Of a DNA stretch of 57,923 nt, positions 27,427-36,207 are shown piece by piece. Made by a program: the position numbers and the translations under genes. The DNA is from Ga0074130 sp035565355 (GTDB lineage Bacteria; Pseudomonadota; Gammaproteobacteria; Burkholderiales; Rhodocyclaceae). The notes beneath the pieces were generated by a model that had not been told where the DNA came from, ran no database searches, and saw nothing but the letters and a program-made list of their open reading frames with translations. How positions within the stretch are numbered: position 1 is the stretch's first letter; each line of letters opens with the position of its first letter. The stretch is taken from assembly GCA_035565355.1 (NCBI GenBank), contig DATMSM010000077.1:1-57923 (forward strand). The letters are read 5' to 3'.

Positions 27427-27704
27427 TCGATCACCTCGCCGCGCATCAGGAACTTGGCCAGCGCCACCGTGGACACAAAGCCGGTGAGGGCGATCAGGAC
27501 GGCGGCGTCAAAGAAGATCAGGCTTTCAAAGCGTATGCCCAGCATCAGGATCAGCATCATGGCGCACATCCACAGGGTGTCGAGCGCCAACACGCGATCC
27601 TGCGCGGTAGGCCCGATCAGCAGGCGGATCATGCAGAGCACCATGGCCGCCACGACGCACGCCGTCGCGAAATTGACGGACATCGACAGCAATTCGGCGA
27701 TCAC
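27423..27704 (-). CDS. mrpF: Mrp-type Na+/H+ antiporter subunit F
   Basis: 93 residues with three membrane helices; the core MIRLLIGPTAQDRVLALDTL is the MrpF/PhaF signature. GTG 27702-27704 is chosen because it overlaps the mrpE stop (GTGA) and follows an AGGAGG-type ribosome site; the longer frame to 27773 lies inside mrpE. It is part of the membrane-embedded small-subunit set. Confidence 0.92.
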   Translation of the reverse strand: MIAELLSMSVNFATACVVAAMVLCMIRLLIGPTAQDRVLALDTLWMCAMMLILMLGIRFESLIFFDAAVLIALTGFVSTVALAKFLMRGEVIE

Positions 27705-28204
27705 GACTTTCCTCCTTCGAAGATGTCCATCAGCGGGCCTTCGTACTCGCGCTTGATGGTCTCTATCCACCACTGTTCGTCATGCAGGTCGAACACGTGC
27801 AGCGCCAGATCGTGGGTGTCCGGCAGCAGCTCGACCCAGACCGTTCCCGGCGTGCAGTTGATGAGGCAGGACAGCAAGGCCAGGCCGTAGGGATCGCGCA
27901 GCTCCAGCGGCACGCGGATAAATTGCGAATTGACGCCCTCGGCACGGCGGAAAAGGATGATGCGGCTCACATTGAAGCAGGAGCGCACGATCTCCACCAT
28001 CGAACTCGCGAGCAGGCGGAACAGCAGCCAGGGGCGCCACACGCGGGCACGCGGCAGGGGCAGCAAGGGGCGCGTCAACAGCGGGATGGCAAGCGCCAGC
28101 AGCAAGCCCAGCAGCAGGTCGGTGTTGGCCAGGCTCTGTGCCAACAGCAGCCAGCACAGCAAGAGTGCGGCGGAAAGGTAGGGGGATGGCAACCAGCGCT
28201 TCAT
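27701..28204 (-). CDS. mrpE: Mrp-type Na+/H+ antiporter subunit E
   Basis: 167 residues. Two N-terminal membrane segments (AALLLCWLLLAQSLANTDLL) precede a cytoplasmic domain with LINCTPGTVWVELLPDTHDL and the terminal LHVFDL, characteristic of MrpE. It overlaps mrpD by ATGA and mrpF by GTGA. Confidence 0.94.
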   Translation of the reverse strand: MKRWLPSPYLSAALLLCWLLLAQSLANTDLLLGLLLALAIPLLTRPLLPLPRARVWRPWLLFRLLASSMVEIVRSCFNVSRIILFRRAEGVNSQFIRVPLELRDPYGLALLSCLINCTPGTVWVELLPDTHDLALHVFDLHDEQWWIETIKREYEGPLMDIFEGGKS

Positions 28205-29829
28205 TGCGTCCCCTCCTGTAAGCGGACCGGGCCGGGGATGGCGGGTTCGCCGAGCACGCGCTCAATGTAGTGGCCGGGCTGATGCAGGCTGTCGGTGACG
28301 CGGCGCAGATAGTCCGTCGCCGGACCCGCCAGCACGGTTAACGCCACGCACAGCAGCAGCAGGGTCGCCACCGGCAGCAGTTCGGAGAGCTGCAGGCGCG
28401 GCGGCAGCACATTGCCCGAGGCCCAGAAAGTGCGCACGCCGAAACGCATCAGCGAAATGATGCCGGCCAGGCCGGCCACGATGATGAGCCCCATCAGCAG
28501 CCAGGCATTCAGGTCGGGCGCGCCAATCTCCGGATTGAGCAGGGCATGGAAGAGGCTGAACTTGGCAATAAAGCCGGACAGCGGCGGCAGACCGGTGATC
28601 ACCAGCGCGCAGCAGGCAAAGGCCAGGCCGAGGAAGGCCAGCGTGCCGGGGATGCCCACGCCCACTGGCTCCTCCGGTTTTTCATCAATGGCAAAGGCTT
28701 CCATGGTGACGGCCAGCAGCGAGGCGCCCGGGGTGCGGATGCGCTCGATGAACTCGGTCAGCAAGACGAAAGCTGCCGTGGCAATCGTGGAGCCGAGCAG
28801 ATACAGCAGGCCGGCCGTGACCAGTGAGGGCTGGCCGTAGCCGATCACGGCCAGCAGAGTGCCCGAAGAAACGATGGCCGCGTAGCCGGCAATATGGCCT
28901 GGCTCATCGCTGGCGAGCAGGCCGACCGCGCCGAACACCAGGGTCAACAGCCCTCCGCAGAACAGCGCCATGAAGCCGAAACCGGCCACCGGACCGCTAT
29001 CCACCGCGAACACCTGCAGCCACACGCGCAGCAGGGCATAGATGCCGACCTTGGTCATCAGCACCAACATGGCGGCCACCGGCGGCGAGGCGGCGGCATA
29101 AGTCGTCGGCAGCCAGAAGCCGAGCGGCCACATCGCGCACTTGGTCAGGAAAACCAGCGCGAGGATGGCGGCGCCGACCTTGAACAGCCGCAGCTCATCC
29201 ACGCCCAGGGTAGCGACACGTGCGCCGAGATCACTGATGTTGAGCGTGCCGGTAGTAGCGTAGATGAGCGCCACGCCGATCAGAAACAGGAAGGACGCGA
29301 TCAGATTGATGGTGATGTACTGCATGCCGGCACGGATGCGGCTTACGTTATAGCCATGCAGCACCAGACCATACGAAGCCGCCAGCATGACCTCGAAGAA
29401 GACGAAGAGGTTGAACAGGTCGTTGGTCAGGAAGGCGCCGTTCAGGCCCATCAACAGAAACTGGAACAGCGAGTGGAAGTGCACGCCGATGCGACTCCAG
29501 CGCGAAGATGAGAACACCAGCGACGCCAGCGCCAGAACGGCCGTCAGGGTCAGCATCAGCGCGGCCAGTCGATCCGCGACCAGGGCAATGCCATAGGGCG
29601 CCGACCAGTTGGCGGCGAGATAAACGCCGATGCCCGAGGACCAGTATTCGGAGTCGGTCAGAGAGAACAGCGTCAGCGCACAGCCGAGCAGGATCAGGGT
29701 GGAGATGAGATTCGCTGCGTACTTGCGCTGGTGGTGCTTCTCGTTGACCGGGATCAGCAGCGCGCCGGTCAGCAGCGGCACGACGATAGGCAGCAGGATC
29801 AGGTGTTGTTGCCAGGCGAGGCCGCTCAT
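28201..29829 (-). CDS. mrpD: Mrp-type Na+/H+ antiporter subunit D
   Basis: 542 residues and about 14 membrane helices, homologous to complex I NuoM/NuoN-type antiporter subunits. The conserved segment MGLNGAFLTNDLFNLFVFFE contains the key glutamate in helix 5, and KCAMWPLGFWLPTTYAAAS carries the conserved lysine. It overlaps mrpC upstream and mrpE downstream by four bases each. Confidence 0.95.
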   Translation of the reverse strand: MSGLAWQQHLILLPIVVPLLTGALLIPVNEKHHQRKYAANLISTLILLGCALTLFSLTDSEYWSSGIGVYLAANWSAPYGIALVADRLAALMLTLTAVLALASLVFSSSRWSRIGVHFHSLFQFLLMGLNGAFLTNDLFNLFVFFEVMLAASYGLVLHGYNVSRIRAGMQYITINLIASFLFLIGVALIYATTGTLNISDLGARVATLGVDELRLFKVGAAILALVFLTKCAMWPLGFWLPTTYAAASPPVAAMLVLMTKVGIYALLRVWLQVFAVDSGPVAGFGFMALFCGGLLTLVFGAVGLLASDEPGHIAGYAAIVSSGTLLAVIGYGQPSLVTAGLLYLLGSTIATAAFVLLTEFIERIRTPGASLLAVTMEAFAIDEKPEEPVGVGIPGTLAFLGLAFACCALVITGLPPLSGFIAKFSLFHALLNPEIGAPDLNAWLLMGLIIVAGLAGIISLMRFGVRTFWASGNVLPPRLQLSELLPVATLLLLCVALTVLAGPATDYLRRVTDSLHQPGHYIERVLGEPAIPGPVRLQEGTQ

Positions 29830-30176
29830 TGCTCGTCCTCCTCTTCCGCATCCACGTGGTCGCTGCCGGTCAGGCCGCGCGCGCCTAGCATCATGACCAG
29901 ATACAGGGCGGTGGTGGCAAAGCCGATGACGATGGCGGTCAGCACCAAGGCCTGCGACAAGGGGTCAGCGTGCACAGAGGGGTCGGGTGTGCCGGGTGCC
30001 AGCGTCAACGGTGCCTGGTCTATCCAGAGGCGGCCCATCACGAAGATGAACAGATTGACCGCATAGGACATCAGCAGCAGGCCGATGATGACCTGGAAGG
30101 TACGCGGCCGCAGCACCAGCCAGACGCCGGAGCCAAACAGAATGCCGATGGTGATGGCGATGGCGGCTTCCATCAA
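29826..30176 (-). CDS. mrpC: Mrp-type Na+/H+ antiporter subunit C
   Basis: 116 residues with three membrane helices, NuoK-like. Signature: SYAVNLFIFVMGRL and DPLSQALVLTAIVIGFA. The C-terminal acidic tail is VDAEEEDEQ. It is coupled by overlap to mrpAB and mrpD. Confidence 0.95.
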   Translation of the reverse strand: MMEAAIAITIGILFGSGVWLVLRPRTFQVIIGLLLMSYAVNLFIFVMGRLWIDQAPLTLAPGTPDPSVHADPLSQALVLTAIVIGFATTALYLVMMLGARGLTGSDHVDAEEEDEQ

Positions 30177-33079
30177 GAACTCTCCTGCATGGAAGCGCTA
30201 GCCTCCACATCAGCACTCTTGCCGGGCTGACGGTGGCTGCGGATCGACTGGTGCGCCAGGGCAATCAGGATCAGCATGGTGGAACCGACGACCACGGAGA
30301 ACACGCCGAGATCGAAGAAGAAGGCGCTCGGCACATGCACCTCGCCCAGCAGCGGCAGATGCAGGTGCGCAGTGTGGCTGGTCAGGAAGGGGTAGCCGAA
30401 GATCCAGGCACCCAGCCCGGTGGCACAAGCCAGGATGAGGCCTAGCCCCAGCCAGCGGAAGGGGCGCACGCGCAGATGCGCCTCGACCCAGACGGCGCCG
30501 GCCAGCATGTATTGCAGGATGATGGCCACGGCAAAGATCAGGCCGGCGACAAAACCGCCACCCGGCAGATTGTGGCCACGCATGAAGTAGTACACCGCAA
30601 ACAGCAGCATGAAGGGCAGCAGCAGGCGCAGATAGATGCCCGCCACCATCAGATAACCCGTACGGGCCTGGCGGGACGGGGCCTGATGGATGGCCGGATC
30701 CAGCGGGTCGGTCTGCTGCTCGGGCTGGACCAGGCTCTCGGGCGCCGGACGGAAGCGGCGCAGCAATGCATAGATGGTCAGGCCGACCGCCGCCAGTACG
30801 GTGATCTCGCCGAGGGTGTCAAAGCCGCGGAAGTCCACCAACAGCACATTCACAGCATTGGTGCCGCCGCCTTCGGACAGGGCCCGCAGCAGGAAGAAGT
30901 CACCTATCGTATCGGCCGACGGCCGCAGCAGGATGGCATAAGTGATGCCCGCCAGCAGGAGGCCGGACATCACGGCCAGCGCCAGGTCGCGCGAACGGCG
31001 CAACCAAACCCTGCGCGGCACTTCAATCGCCAGCTCCTTGGGCGTCTTACGCGGCGGCAGCCAGCGCAGGCCGAGCAACAGCAGTACCGTGGTGACCGTT
31101 TCCACCATCAGCTGGGTGAGCGCCAGATCGGGCGCCGACAACCACAGGAAAACCACCGATACCACAACGCCGGTGCCCCCCAGCAAAGCCAGCGCCGCGA
31201 GACGGTGGTACTTGGCCTGCCACGCCGCCGCCACGGCGCAGATGCAGCCGATGGCGAGGAGCAGGGCAAACAGCGGGTCCAGATTGGCGAAGGGGTCGGC
31301 CAAGTGCCGCGAGGACGGCAAGCCCAAGGTTGCAATCACCGCCACCATGGCCAGGAGGATGCAGAAAATCTGCGGCTGCAGGCGAACGGTGTTGAACAAT
31401 TCCAAGACGAAGTCAGCGCTGCGAGACAAGGCACTCATGACATTCTCATAGCCCTGGGCGCCGCTGAAACGATGAATCAGGGGCACGTGTTCGCGCAGAT
31501 CCGGATTGAAGCGACGGCGCAGGAGACGATAGAAAAGCACGCCGCCCAGCAGCGCGGCAATGCTCATCACCAGCGGAATATTCAAGCCGTGCCAGACCGC
31601 AAGGTCGTAGCTCGGCATCTGTTCGCCCAACACCGAGTACACGGCGTTGTGCAGGATCTGGTCAATGCTTAAGGCCGGCAGCACGCCGACGACCAGGCAC
31701 AACAGTACCAGCAGCTCTACTGGAAAGCGCATCCAGCGCGGCGGCTCATGCGGCACGCGCGGCAAGTCCACCTGGGGCTTGCCGAAGAAGATGCTGATGA
31801 AGCGCAGGGAGTAGGTCACGCTGAAGATGCCCATCGCCAGCGCCGCGCCCGACATCCACCAGTCGGTATCGCCGCCGACCAGCAGGGTTTCGGCAAAGAA
31901 CATTTCCTTGGACAGGAAACCGTTGAGCAGCGGCACGCCGGCCATGGCGGCGCTGGCGACGATGGCCAGGGTGGCGGTGATGGGCATGTGACGGCCCAGG
32001 CCGCGCAGAATGCGCATGTCGCGCGAGCCGCTTTCGTGGTCGATGATGCCGGCCGCCATGAACAGCGAGGCCTTGAAGGTGGCGTGATTGATAGTGTGGA
32101 AGATGGCAGCGACCATGGCCAGCGGCGTACCGATACCGAGCAGTACGGTGATCAGGCCAAGATGGCTGATGGTCGAATAGGCCAGCAGGCCCTTGATGTC
32201 GTGCTGGAAGATGGCGGCAAAAGAACCGATCAACAAGGTGCACACCCCGGCACCAGCGACGATCCATCTCCATTCCTCGGTGCCCGACAGTACCGGCCAC
32301 AAACGCATCAGCAGGAACACGCCGGCCTTCACCATGGTGGCCGAATGCAGATACGACGACACTGGCGTCGGCGCCGCCATGGCGTGCGGCAGCCAGAAGT
32401 GGAAGGGAAATTGCGCACTCTTGGTCAGCGCCCCCAGCACGATAAGGAGCAGCGCCGGGAAGTAAAGGGTATGGGCACGCACCTGCTCGCCGGCCGCGAT
32501 CACGACATCGAGATCGTAGCTGCCCACGATGCGGCCGAGAATGATCACGCCGGCAAACAGGCACAGGCCGCCGCTGGCCGTCACCGTGAAGGCCATGCGC
32601 GCACCGCGGCGCGCGTCGGCGCGGTGATGCCAATAGCCGATCAGCAGGAAGGAAGTAATGCTGGTCAGTTCCCAGAACACGGCAAGCTGAATCAGGTTGC
32701 CGGACATGACGATGCCGAGCATCGCGCCCATGAAGGCCAGCAGGAAGGAGAAGAAGCGTGGCACCGGGTCTTCCGGCGACATGTAGTAATGCGCATAGAG
32801 CACGACCAGCATGCCGATGCCCAGCACCAGCACCATGAAAAGCCAGGCCAGGCCATCCACGCGCAGAACGAAATCGAGACCGTAGGCGGGCATCCACGCC
32901 AGCTCGTAGCGCATCACCTCGCCAGCGCTGATTTGCGGGAACAGGGAGGCGACGCCAAGCAGGGACACAAAGCAGGCCGTCCCCGCCAGCCAGACCTCGC
33001 GATTACGCGCGTCCGCCGGCATGCAGGCGGCAATGACGCTGCAGACGAAAGGCAGAAGAAGCAGGACGGGCAAGAGCAT
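30173..33079 (-). CDS. mrpA: Fused Mrp antiporter subunits A and B
   Basis: About 968 residues from ATG 33077-33079 (MLLPVLLLLPF), the start matching MrpA families; the upstream frame to 33301 is non-membrane and unlikely. Residues 1-500 are a NuoL-like antiporter module (LTSITSFLLIGYWHHR; KSAQFPFHFWLPHAMAAPTP), and 650-770 are the MrpA C-terminal helices. From about 800 there is a complete MrpB domain (RGHNLPGGGFVAGLIFA). The A-B fusion is the group-2 (Pha-type) arrangement, so six genes give all seven subunits. The complex exports Na+ (or K+) against H+. Confidence 0.95.
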   Translation of the reverse strand: MLLPVLLLLPFVCSVIAACMPADARNREVWLAGTACFVSLLGVASLFPQISAGEVMRYELAWMPAYGLDFVLRVDGLAWLFMVLVLGIGMLVVLYAHYYMSPEDPVPRFFSFLLAFMGAMLGIVMSGNLIQLAVFWELTSITSFLLIGYWHHRADARRGARMAFTVTASGGLCLFAGVIILGRIVGSYDLDVVIAAGEQVRAHTLYFPALLLIVLGALTKSAQFPFHFWLPHAMAAPTPVSSYLHSATMVKAGVFLLMRLWPVLSGTEEWRWIVAGAGVCTLLIGSFAAIFQHDIKGLLAYSTISHLGLITVLLGIGTPLAMVAAIFHTINHATFKASLFMAAGIIDHESGSRDMRILRGLGRHMPITATLAIVASAAMAGVPLLNGFLSKEMFFAETLLVGGDTDWWMSGAALAMGIFSVTYSLRFISIFFGKPQVDLPRVPHEPPRWMRFPVELLVLLCLVVGVLPALSIDQILHNAVYSVLGEQMPSYDLAVWHGLNIPLVMSIAALLGGVLFYRLLRRRFNPDLREHVPLIHRFSGAQGYENVMSALSRSADFVLELFNTVRLQPQIFCILLAMVAVIATLGLPSSRHLADPFANLDPLFALLLAIGCICAVAAAWQAKYHRLAALALLGGTGVVVSVVFLWLSAPDLALTQLMVETVTTVLLLLGLRWLPPRKTPKELAIEVPRRVWLRRSRDLALAVMSGLLLAGITYAILLRPSADTIGDFFLLRALSEGGGTNAVNVLLVDFRGFDTLGEITVLAAVGLTIYALLRRFRPAPESLVQPEQQTDPLDPAIHQAPSRQARTGYLMVAGIYLRLLLPFMLLFAVYYFMRGHNLPGGGFVAGLIFAVAIILQYMLAGAVWVEAHLRVRPFRWLGLGLILACATGLGAWIFGYPFLTSHTAHLHLPLLGEVHVPSAFFFDLGVFSVVVGSTMLILIALAHQSIRSHRQPGKSADVEASASMQESS

Positions 33080-33284
33080 GAATGAGATGAACGGCGCTGG
33101 AAAACGGACGCAAAAATCCCGTACCAGGGGTCTCCTGGACGAAGCTACGGCGAGCACGGTGAAACAATGGGATGCGCCCGAGAATAACACGCAGACGGCG
33201 ATTTCAGCCATGACAGAAGGGGTTTGCCTTAGTTCCCGGTGGCACTTCCCCCGGTGCGACTTCCTTGCAAAAGGGTGCGCCAGT

Positions 33285-33314
33285 GAAAAGGGCATCCTCA
33301 CGGATGCCCTTTTC
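33285..33314 (-). terminator. Terminator downstream of amtB
   Basis: GAAAAGGGCATCC pairs perfectly with GGATGCCCTTTTC around a 4-base loop, giving A- and T-rich flanks on either strand. A second perfect hairpin, GCCCTGC-N4-GCAGGGC (33323-33340), lies between it and the amtB stop. The region 33080-33284 between amtB and mrpA holds no other gene I can support. Confidence 0.88.
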
Positions 33315-33354
33315 GGGATTCAGCCCTGCCAGAGCAGGGCGTATTGCGGATTGC

Positions 33355-34725
33355 TTAGTAGTGGTAAGCCGATTCGCCGTGCGAGGCGATGTCCAAGCCT
33401 TCGCGCTCGTCGTCTTCCGTCACACGCAGGCCGAGGAACATGTCCACCAGCTTGTAGGCCACGAAGGAAACCACGCCGGAGACAACGATGGTGATGCCGA
33501 CGCTCTTAACCTGCACGAGCACCTGATGCGCCATGGCGAAGTCCTCCGGACCCATGCCGCCCAGGCTGGGCGCATAGAAGACGCCCGTCAGGATGGCGCC
33601 GACGATGCCGCCGAGGCCGTGCACGCCAAACACATCAAAGGCGTCATCCGCACCGAGCATCTTCTTGAGACCACTGACGCCCCACAGGCAGATAGGGCTG
33701 ACGATCAGGCCCATGACCAGCGCACCGCCGGGGCCCACCAGGCCTGCGGCCGGGGTGATGGCAACAAGACCGGCCACAGCGCCAGAGGCGGCGCCCAGCA
33801 TCGAGGCCTTGCCCTTGATCAGGGCTTCAAACAGCAGCCAGGACAGGACAGCAGCAGCGGTAGCGAGCACGGTGGTCACGGTGGCCAGACCCGCCACGCC
33901 GTTGGCAGCGCCAGCCGAACCGGCGTTGAAGCCGAACCAGCCCACCCACAGCAGGGAGGCACCGATCATGGTCATGGTCAGGGAGTGCGGCATGAAGGCT
34001 TCCTTGCCGAAACCGACGCGCTTGCCCAGAACATAGGCGCCGACCAGGCCTGCAATACCGGCATTGATATGCACGACAGTGCCGCCGGCGAAGTCCAGTG
34101 CACCATCCTGAGCCAGGATGCCGCCGCCCCACACCATGTGCGCCATCGGCAGGTAGCTGAAGGTGAACCACAGCGCCGAGAACAGCATCACCCCCGAGAA
34201 CTTGATGCGCTCGGCAAAGGAGCCGACGATCAGGCAGGTGGTAATCGCCGCGAAGGTACCCTGGAAGGCAACGAACACGAATTCCGGAATGGTCGGCAGA
34301 CCGCCCAGCGTATCCGGCGTAATGCCAGCCAGCATGGCCTTGTCGAAACCGGCAATGTAGTTGCCTGCGCCGCCGAAAGCCAGCGAGTAGCCGTAGATGG
34401 CCCACAGCACGCTGATCAATGAAAAGACGGAGAAGACCTGCAGCAGCACCGAGAGCATGTTCTTCGAACGCGCCAGGCCGCCGTAGAACAGGGCCAGGCC
34501 CGGGATGGTCATCATGATGACGAGCACGGTGGAGGTCAGCATCCAGGCGGTGTCGCCGGCACTGAGTTCAGGTGCCGGCGCTTCAGCAGCCGGTGCAGCT
34601 TCGGCCGCGGCGGGTGCAGCCTCGGCGCTTACTGCCGGTGCTTCAGCCGGCTTTTCGTCGGCGTAAACACCACCCGCAAAGCTGAGAGCCAGTGTTGCCA
34701 TCAGGATGGCGAAGAATTTCTTCAT
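33355..34725 (-). CDS. amtB: Ammonium transporter
   Basis: 456 residues. A cleavable signal (AILMATLALSFAGGVYA) precedes an Ala/Glu/Pro-rich segment of about 35 residues and eleven membrane helices. The twin pore histidines are in SYLPMAHMVWGGG and FGVHGLGGIVG; GLARSKNMLSV and GGTVVHINAG are also typical. It conducts ammonium as NH3 and is gated by GlnK. It follows glnK by 14 bases in the standard order. The extended Ala-rich N-terminus is longer than in E. coli AmtB. Confidence 0.96.
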   Translation of the reverse strand: MKKFFAILMATLALSFAGGVYADEKPAEAPAVSAEAAPAAAEAAPAAEAPAPELSAGDTAWMLTSTVLVIMMTIPGLALFYGGLARSKNMLSVLLQVFSVFSLISVLWAIYGYSLAFGGAGNYIAGFDKAMLAGITPDTLGGLPTIPEFVFVAFQGTFAAITTCLIVGSFAERIKFSGVMLFSALWFTFSYLPMAHMVWGGGILAQDGALDFAGGTVVHINAGIAGLVGAYVLGKRVGFGKEAFMPHSLTMTMIGASLLWVGWFGFNAGSAGAANGVAGLATVTTVLATAAAVLSWLLFEALIKGKASMLGAASGAVAGLVAITPAAGLVGPGGALVMGLIVSPICLWGVSGLKKMLGADDAFDVFGVHGLGGIVGAILTGVFYAPSLGGMGPEDFAMAHQVLVQVKSVGITIVVSGVVSFVAYKLVDMFLGLRVTEDDEREGLDIASHGESAYHY

Positions 34726-34739
34726 GGTCTTGTTCTCCC

Positions 34740-35078
34740 TTAGAGCGCTTCCTCACCGGTTTCGCCGGTGCGGATGCGTATGACTTGCTCGACGTCGAAG
34801 ACGAAGATCTTGCCATCGCCGATCTTGCCGGTGCTGGCTGACTTCTCGATGGCCTCGATGACCTGATCGAGGAGGTCGTCCTTGATCGCCGCTTCGATCT
34901 TGACCTTGGGCAGGAAATCGACGACGTATTCGGCGCCGCGGTAAAGTTCGGTGTGTCCTTTTTGACGGCCGAACCCCTTGACCTCAGTGACAGTAATGCC
35001 CTGCACGCCAACGGCAGCAAGCGCTTCACGCACCTCGTCAAGCTTGAACGGCTTGATGACGGCAGTTACGAGTTTCAT
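34740..35078 (-). CDS. glnK: PII nitrogen regulatory protein
   Basis: 112 residues. The T-loop includes Y51 (RGAEYVVDFLPK), the uridylylation site, and the C-terminal KIFVFDVEQVIRIRTGE is the PII signature. It senses 2-oxoglutarate, ATP/ADP and glutamine status, and blocks AmtB when unmodified. The gene lies between a TorF-type porin and amtB. I see no sigma-54 promoter in the 83 bases directly upstream, so it probably depends on the promoter in front of the porin (36007-36022). Confidence 0.96.
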   Translation of the reverse strand: MKLVTAVIKPFKLDEVREALAAVGVQGITVTEVKGFGRQKGHTELYRGAEYVVDFLPKVKIEAAIKDDLLDQVIEAIEKSASTGKIGDGKIFVFDVEQVIRIRTGETGEEAL

Positions 35079-35113
35079 GAGTGCATCCTCATTATTTAGG
35101 GGTTGATTTCAGT

Positions 35114-35146
35114 TTCCCGCCGGCACCGGCCGGTCGCCGACGGGAA
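35114..35146 (-). terminator. Hairpin between porin and glnK, possibly attenuating
   Basis: TTCCCGCCGGC and GCCGACGGGAA form an 11-bp stem with one mismatch around ACCGGCCGGTC, itself largely self-complementary. No T-run follows on the reverse strand. It may lower read-through from the abundant porin message into glnK-amtB or protect the porin mRNA 3' end. Confidence 0.5.
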
Positions 35147-35161
35147 GGTTATGCTAAATGC

Positions 35162-35962
35162 TTAGAAAGTCTTGGTGAAGGAAACCAGAGCACGGCCCTT
35201 GCCGGCATCGTAACCATCCCAGCAGTAGGCTTCGCCCGCGGAGCAGCTACCCTTGGCATTGGTGTCCGAATACTTGACGGCCACAACGCCGAAACCGACA
35301 TCCTTGGTCACGCCTACGTTCCAGTCAGTGTAAGACGCATCCAGACCGCCCGCATCGGTGTCGCTGTTGAAGTTCTTGACCTTCTGGTGACCCACATGAC
35401 CAACCAGACCCCAACCATCGCCCAGATCATAGGCGGCGTTCAGTTCAAGGTAGTTGGAGTTCTTGGACTTGACCGAACCATCAGCCGCGCCCCAGGCCAC
35501 GAAGTTCTTCGAAACAACGTGCGAGTACTTCAGGGTCAGCCACTTCCACGACACAGCGCCGTAAACTTCGGTGGTATCCGGGCTGACACTGTTATCCGGA
35601 CGGGAGCCCGGATAGGTGTATTGGAAGACACCGACGTCATAGCCGAAATCTTCGTTGATGCTGCCCTTGTAGCCGCCATAGACATCGAACTCAACCGACT
35701 TGCTAGCGCCGGCGACAGTATCGCTGTACCAACTCACGCTCGACAGCCAGGTCCCCGCATACAAACCGCTGGAGTGCGAGTAGTCAAAGCCGCCCTGGAT
35801 GGCAGGCGCTCCCTTGGTCTGGCTGATACCGCGGAACAGATAGTCGCTGACGACACCGACGTTGGCAGTGAAAGTGTGGTCGGAAGCCGGGGTCGCTTCT
35901 TGTGCGAAAGCAGGCGCAGCACAAGCAGCGGCGACTGCAACAGCGATCAAAGTTTTTTTCAT
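35162..35962 (-). CDS. TorF-family putative porin
   Basis: 266 residues. Signal peptide MKKTLIAVAVAAACAAPAFA, then a beta-barrel with a C-terminal phenylalanine (SFTKTF). The family signature is TANVGVVSDYLFRGISQTKG near the mature N-terminus. Of two in-frame ATGs, 35962 is preferred because GGAG sits 8 bases upstream of it; ATG 35968 is only 2 bases from GGAG. It shares orientation with glnK-amtB and has a sigma-54-like promoter and NtrC-like sites upstream. A role as outer-membrane entry route for nitrogen compounds is inferred from that context. Confidence 0.88.
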   Translation of the reverse strand: MKKTLIAVAVAAACAAPAFAQEATPASDHTFTANVGVVSDYLFRGISQTKGAPAIQGGFDYSHSSGLYAGTWLSSVSWYSDTVAGASKSVEFDVYGGYKGSINEDFGYDVGVFQYTYPGSRPDNSVSPDTTEVYGAVSWKWLTLKYSHVVSKNFVAWGAADGSVKSKNSNYLELNAAYDLGDGWGLVGHVGHQKVKNFNSDTDAGGLDASYTDWNVGVTKDVGFGVVAVKYSDTNAKGSCSAGEAYCWDGYDAGKGRALVSFTKTF

Positions 35963-36006
35963 ATCCATGTCTCCAAAAGAAAAAGGCAAACCTGCGTGAG
36001 CTCTAA

Positions 36007-36022
36007 TGCACAAGCCATGCCA
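36007..36022 (-). promoter_or_regulatory. Candidate sigma-54 (-24/-12) promoter of porin-glnK-amtB
   Basis: On the reverse strand TGGCATGGCTTGTGCA matches the consensus TGGCACG-N4-TTGCW at all but two informative positions, with the essential GG and GC dinucleotides exactly 10 bases apart. It would start RNA near 35997, about 35 bases before the porin ATG. Confidence 0.7.
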
Positions 36023-36085
36023 GACAAATAATCCATTTGAAAACAATGAAATACACGGTGACGCCCAGAAAGCCGGCGGCGCTAC

Positions 36086-36100
36086 GCACCAAGACATAGC
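36086..36100. promoter_or_regulatory. Candidate NtrC site 2 (weaker)
   Basis: GCACCAAGACATAGC keeps one strong half (GCACC) of the GCACC-N5-GGTGC consensus; the other half is poor. It is centred about 96 bases upstream of the inferred start and 31 bases from site 1, three helical turns as in classical NtrC enhancers. Confidence 0.5.
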
Positions 36101-36116
36101 GGTTAAATTCTTCAAT

Positions 36117-36131
36117 GCACCAAGCTTGTGC
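36117..36131. promoter_or_regulatory. Candidate NtrC site 1 (strong)
   Basis: GCACCAAGCTTGTGC matches GCACC-N5-GGTGC at nine of ten half-site positions. It is centred about 127 bases upstream of the inferred sigma-54 start. Together with site 2 it gives the tandem-enhancer layout known from E. coli glnA. Confidence 0.6.
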
Positions 36132-36207
36132 GCCATCGCCTTCCCAGCACTGCTGGAGCAGCATGCTAGACTTTCAGCATCCTGACAAACTCTGGTTTTC
36201 ATTCATC

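Noticed and set aside
30476..31672. Gln/Arg-rich forward ORFs opposite mrpA (also 31748-33085)
   Set aside because: Composition typical of the antisense of membrane-helix codons; no start signals.
26992..33314. Similar GGCATCC-containing inverted repeats at 26992-27020 and 33285-33314 as a dispersed repeat family
   Set aside because: Each is a normal terminator at a gene end with its own A/T flanks; similarity is limited to 7-8 bases.
35079..35161. Independent sigma-54 promoter for glnK
   Set aside because: No GG-N10-GC pattern in the gap on the correct strand.
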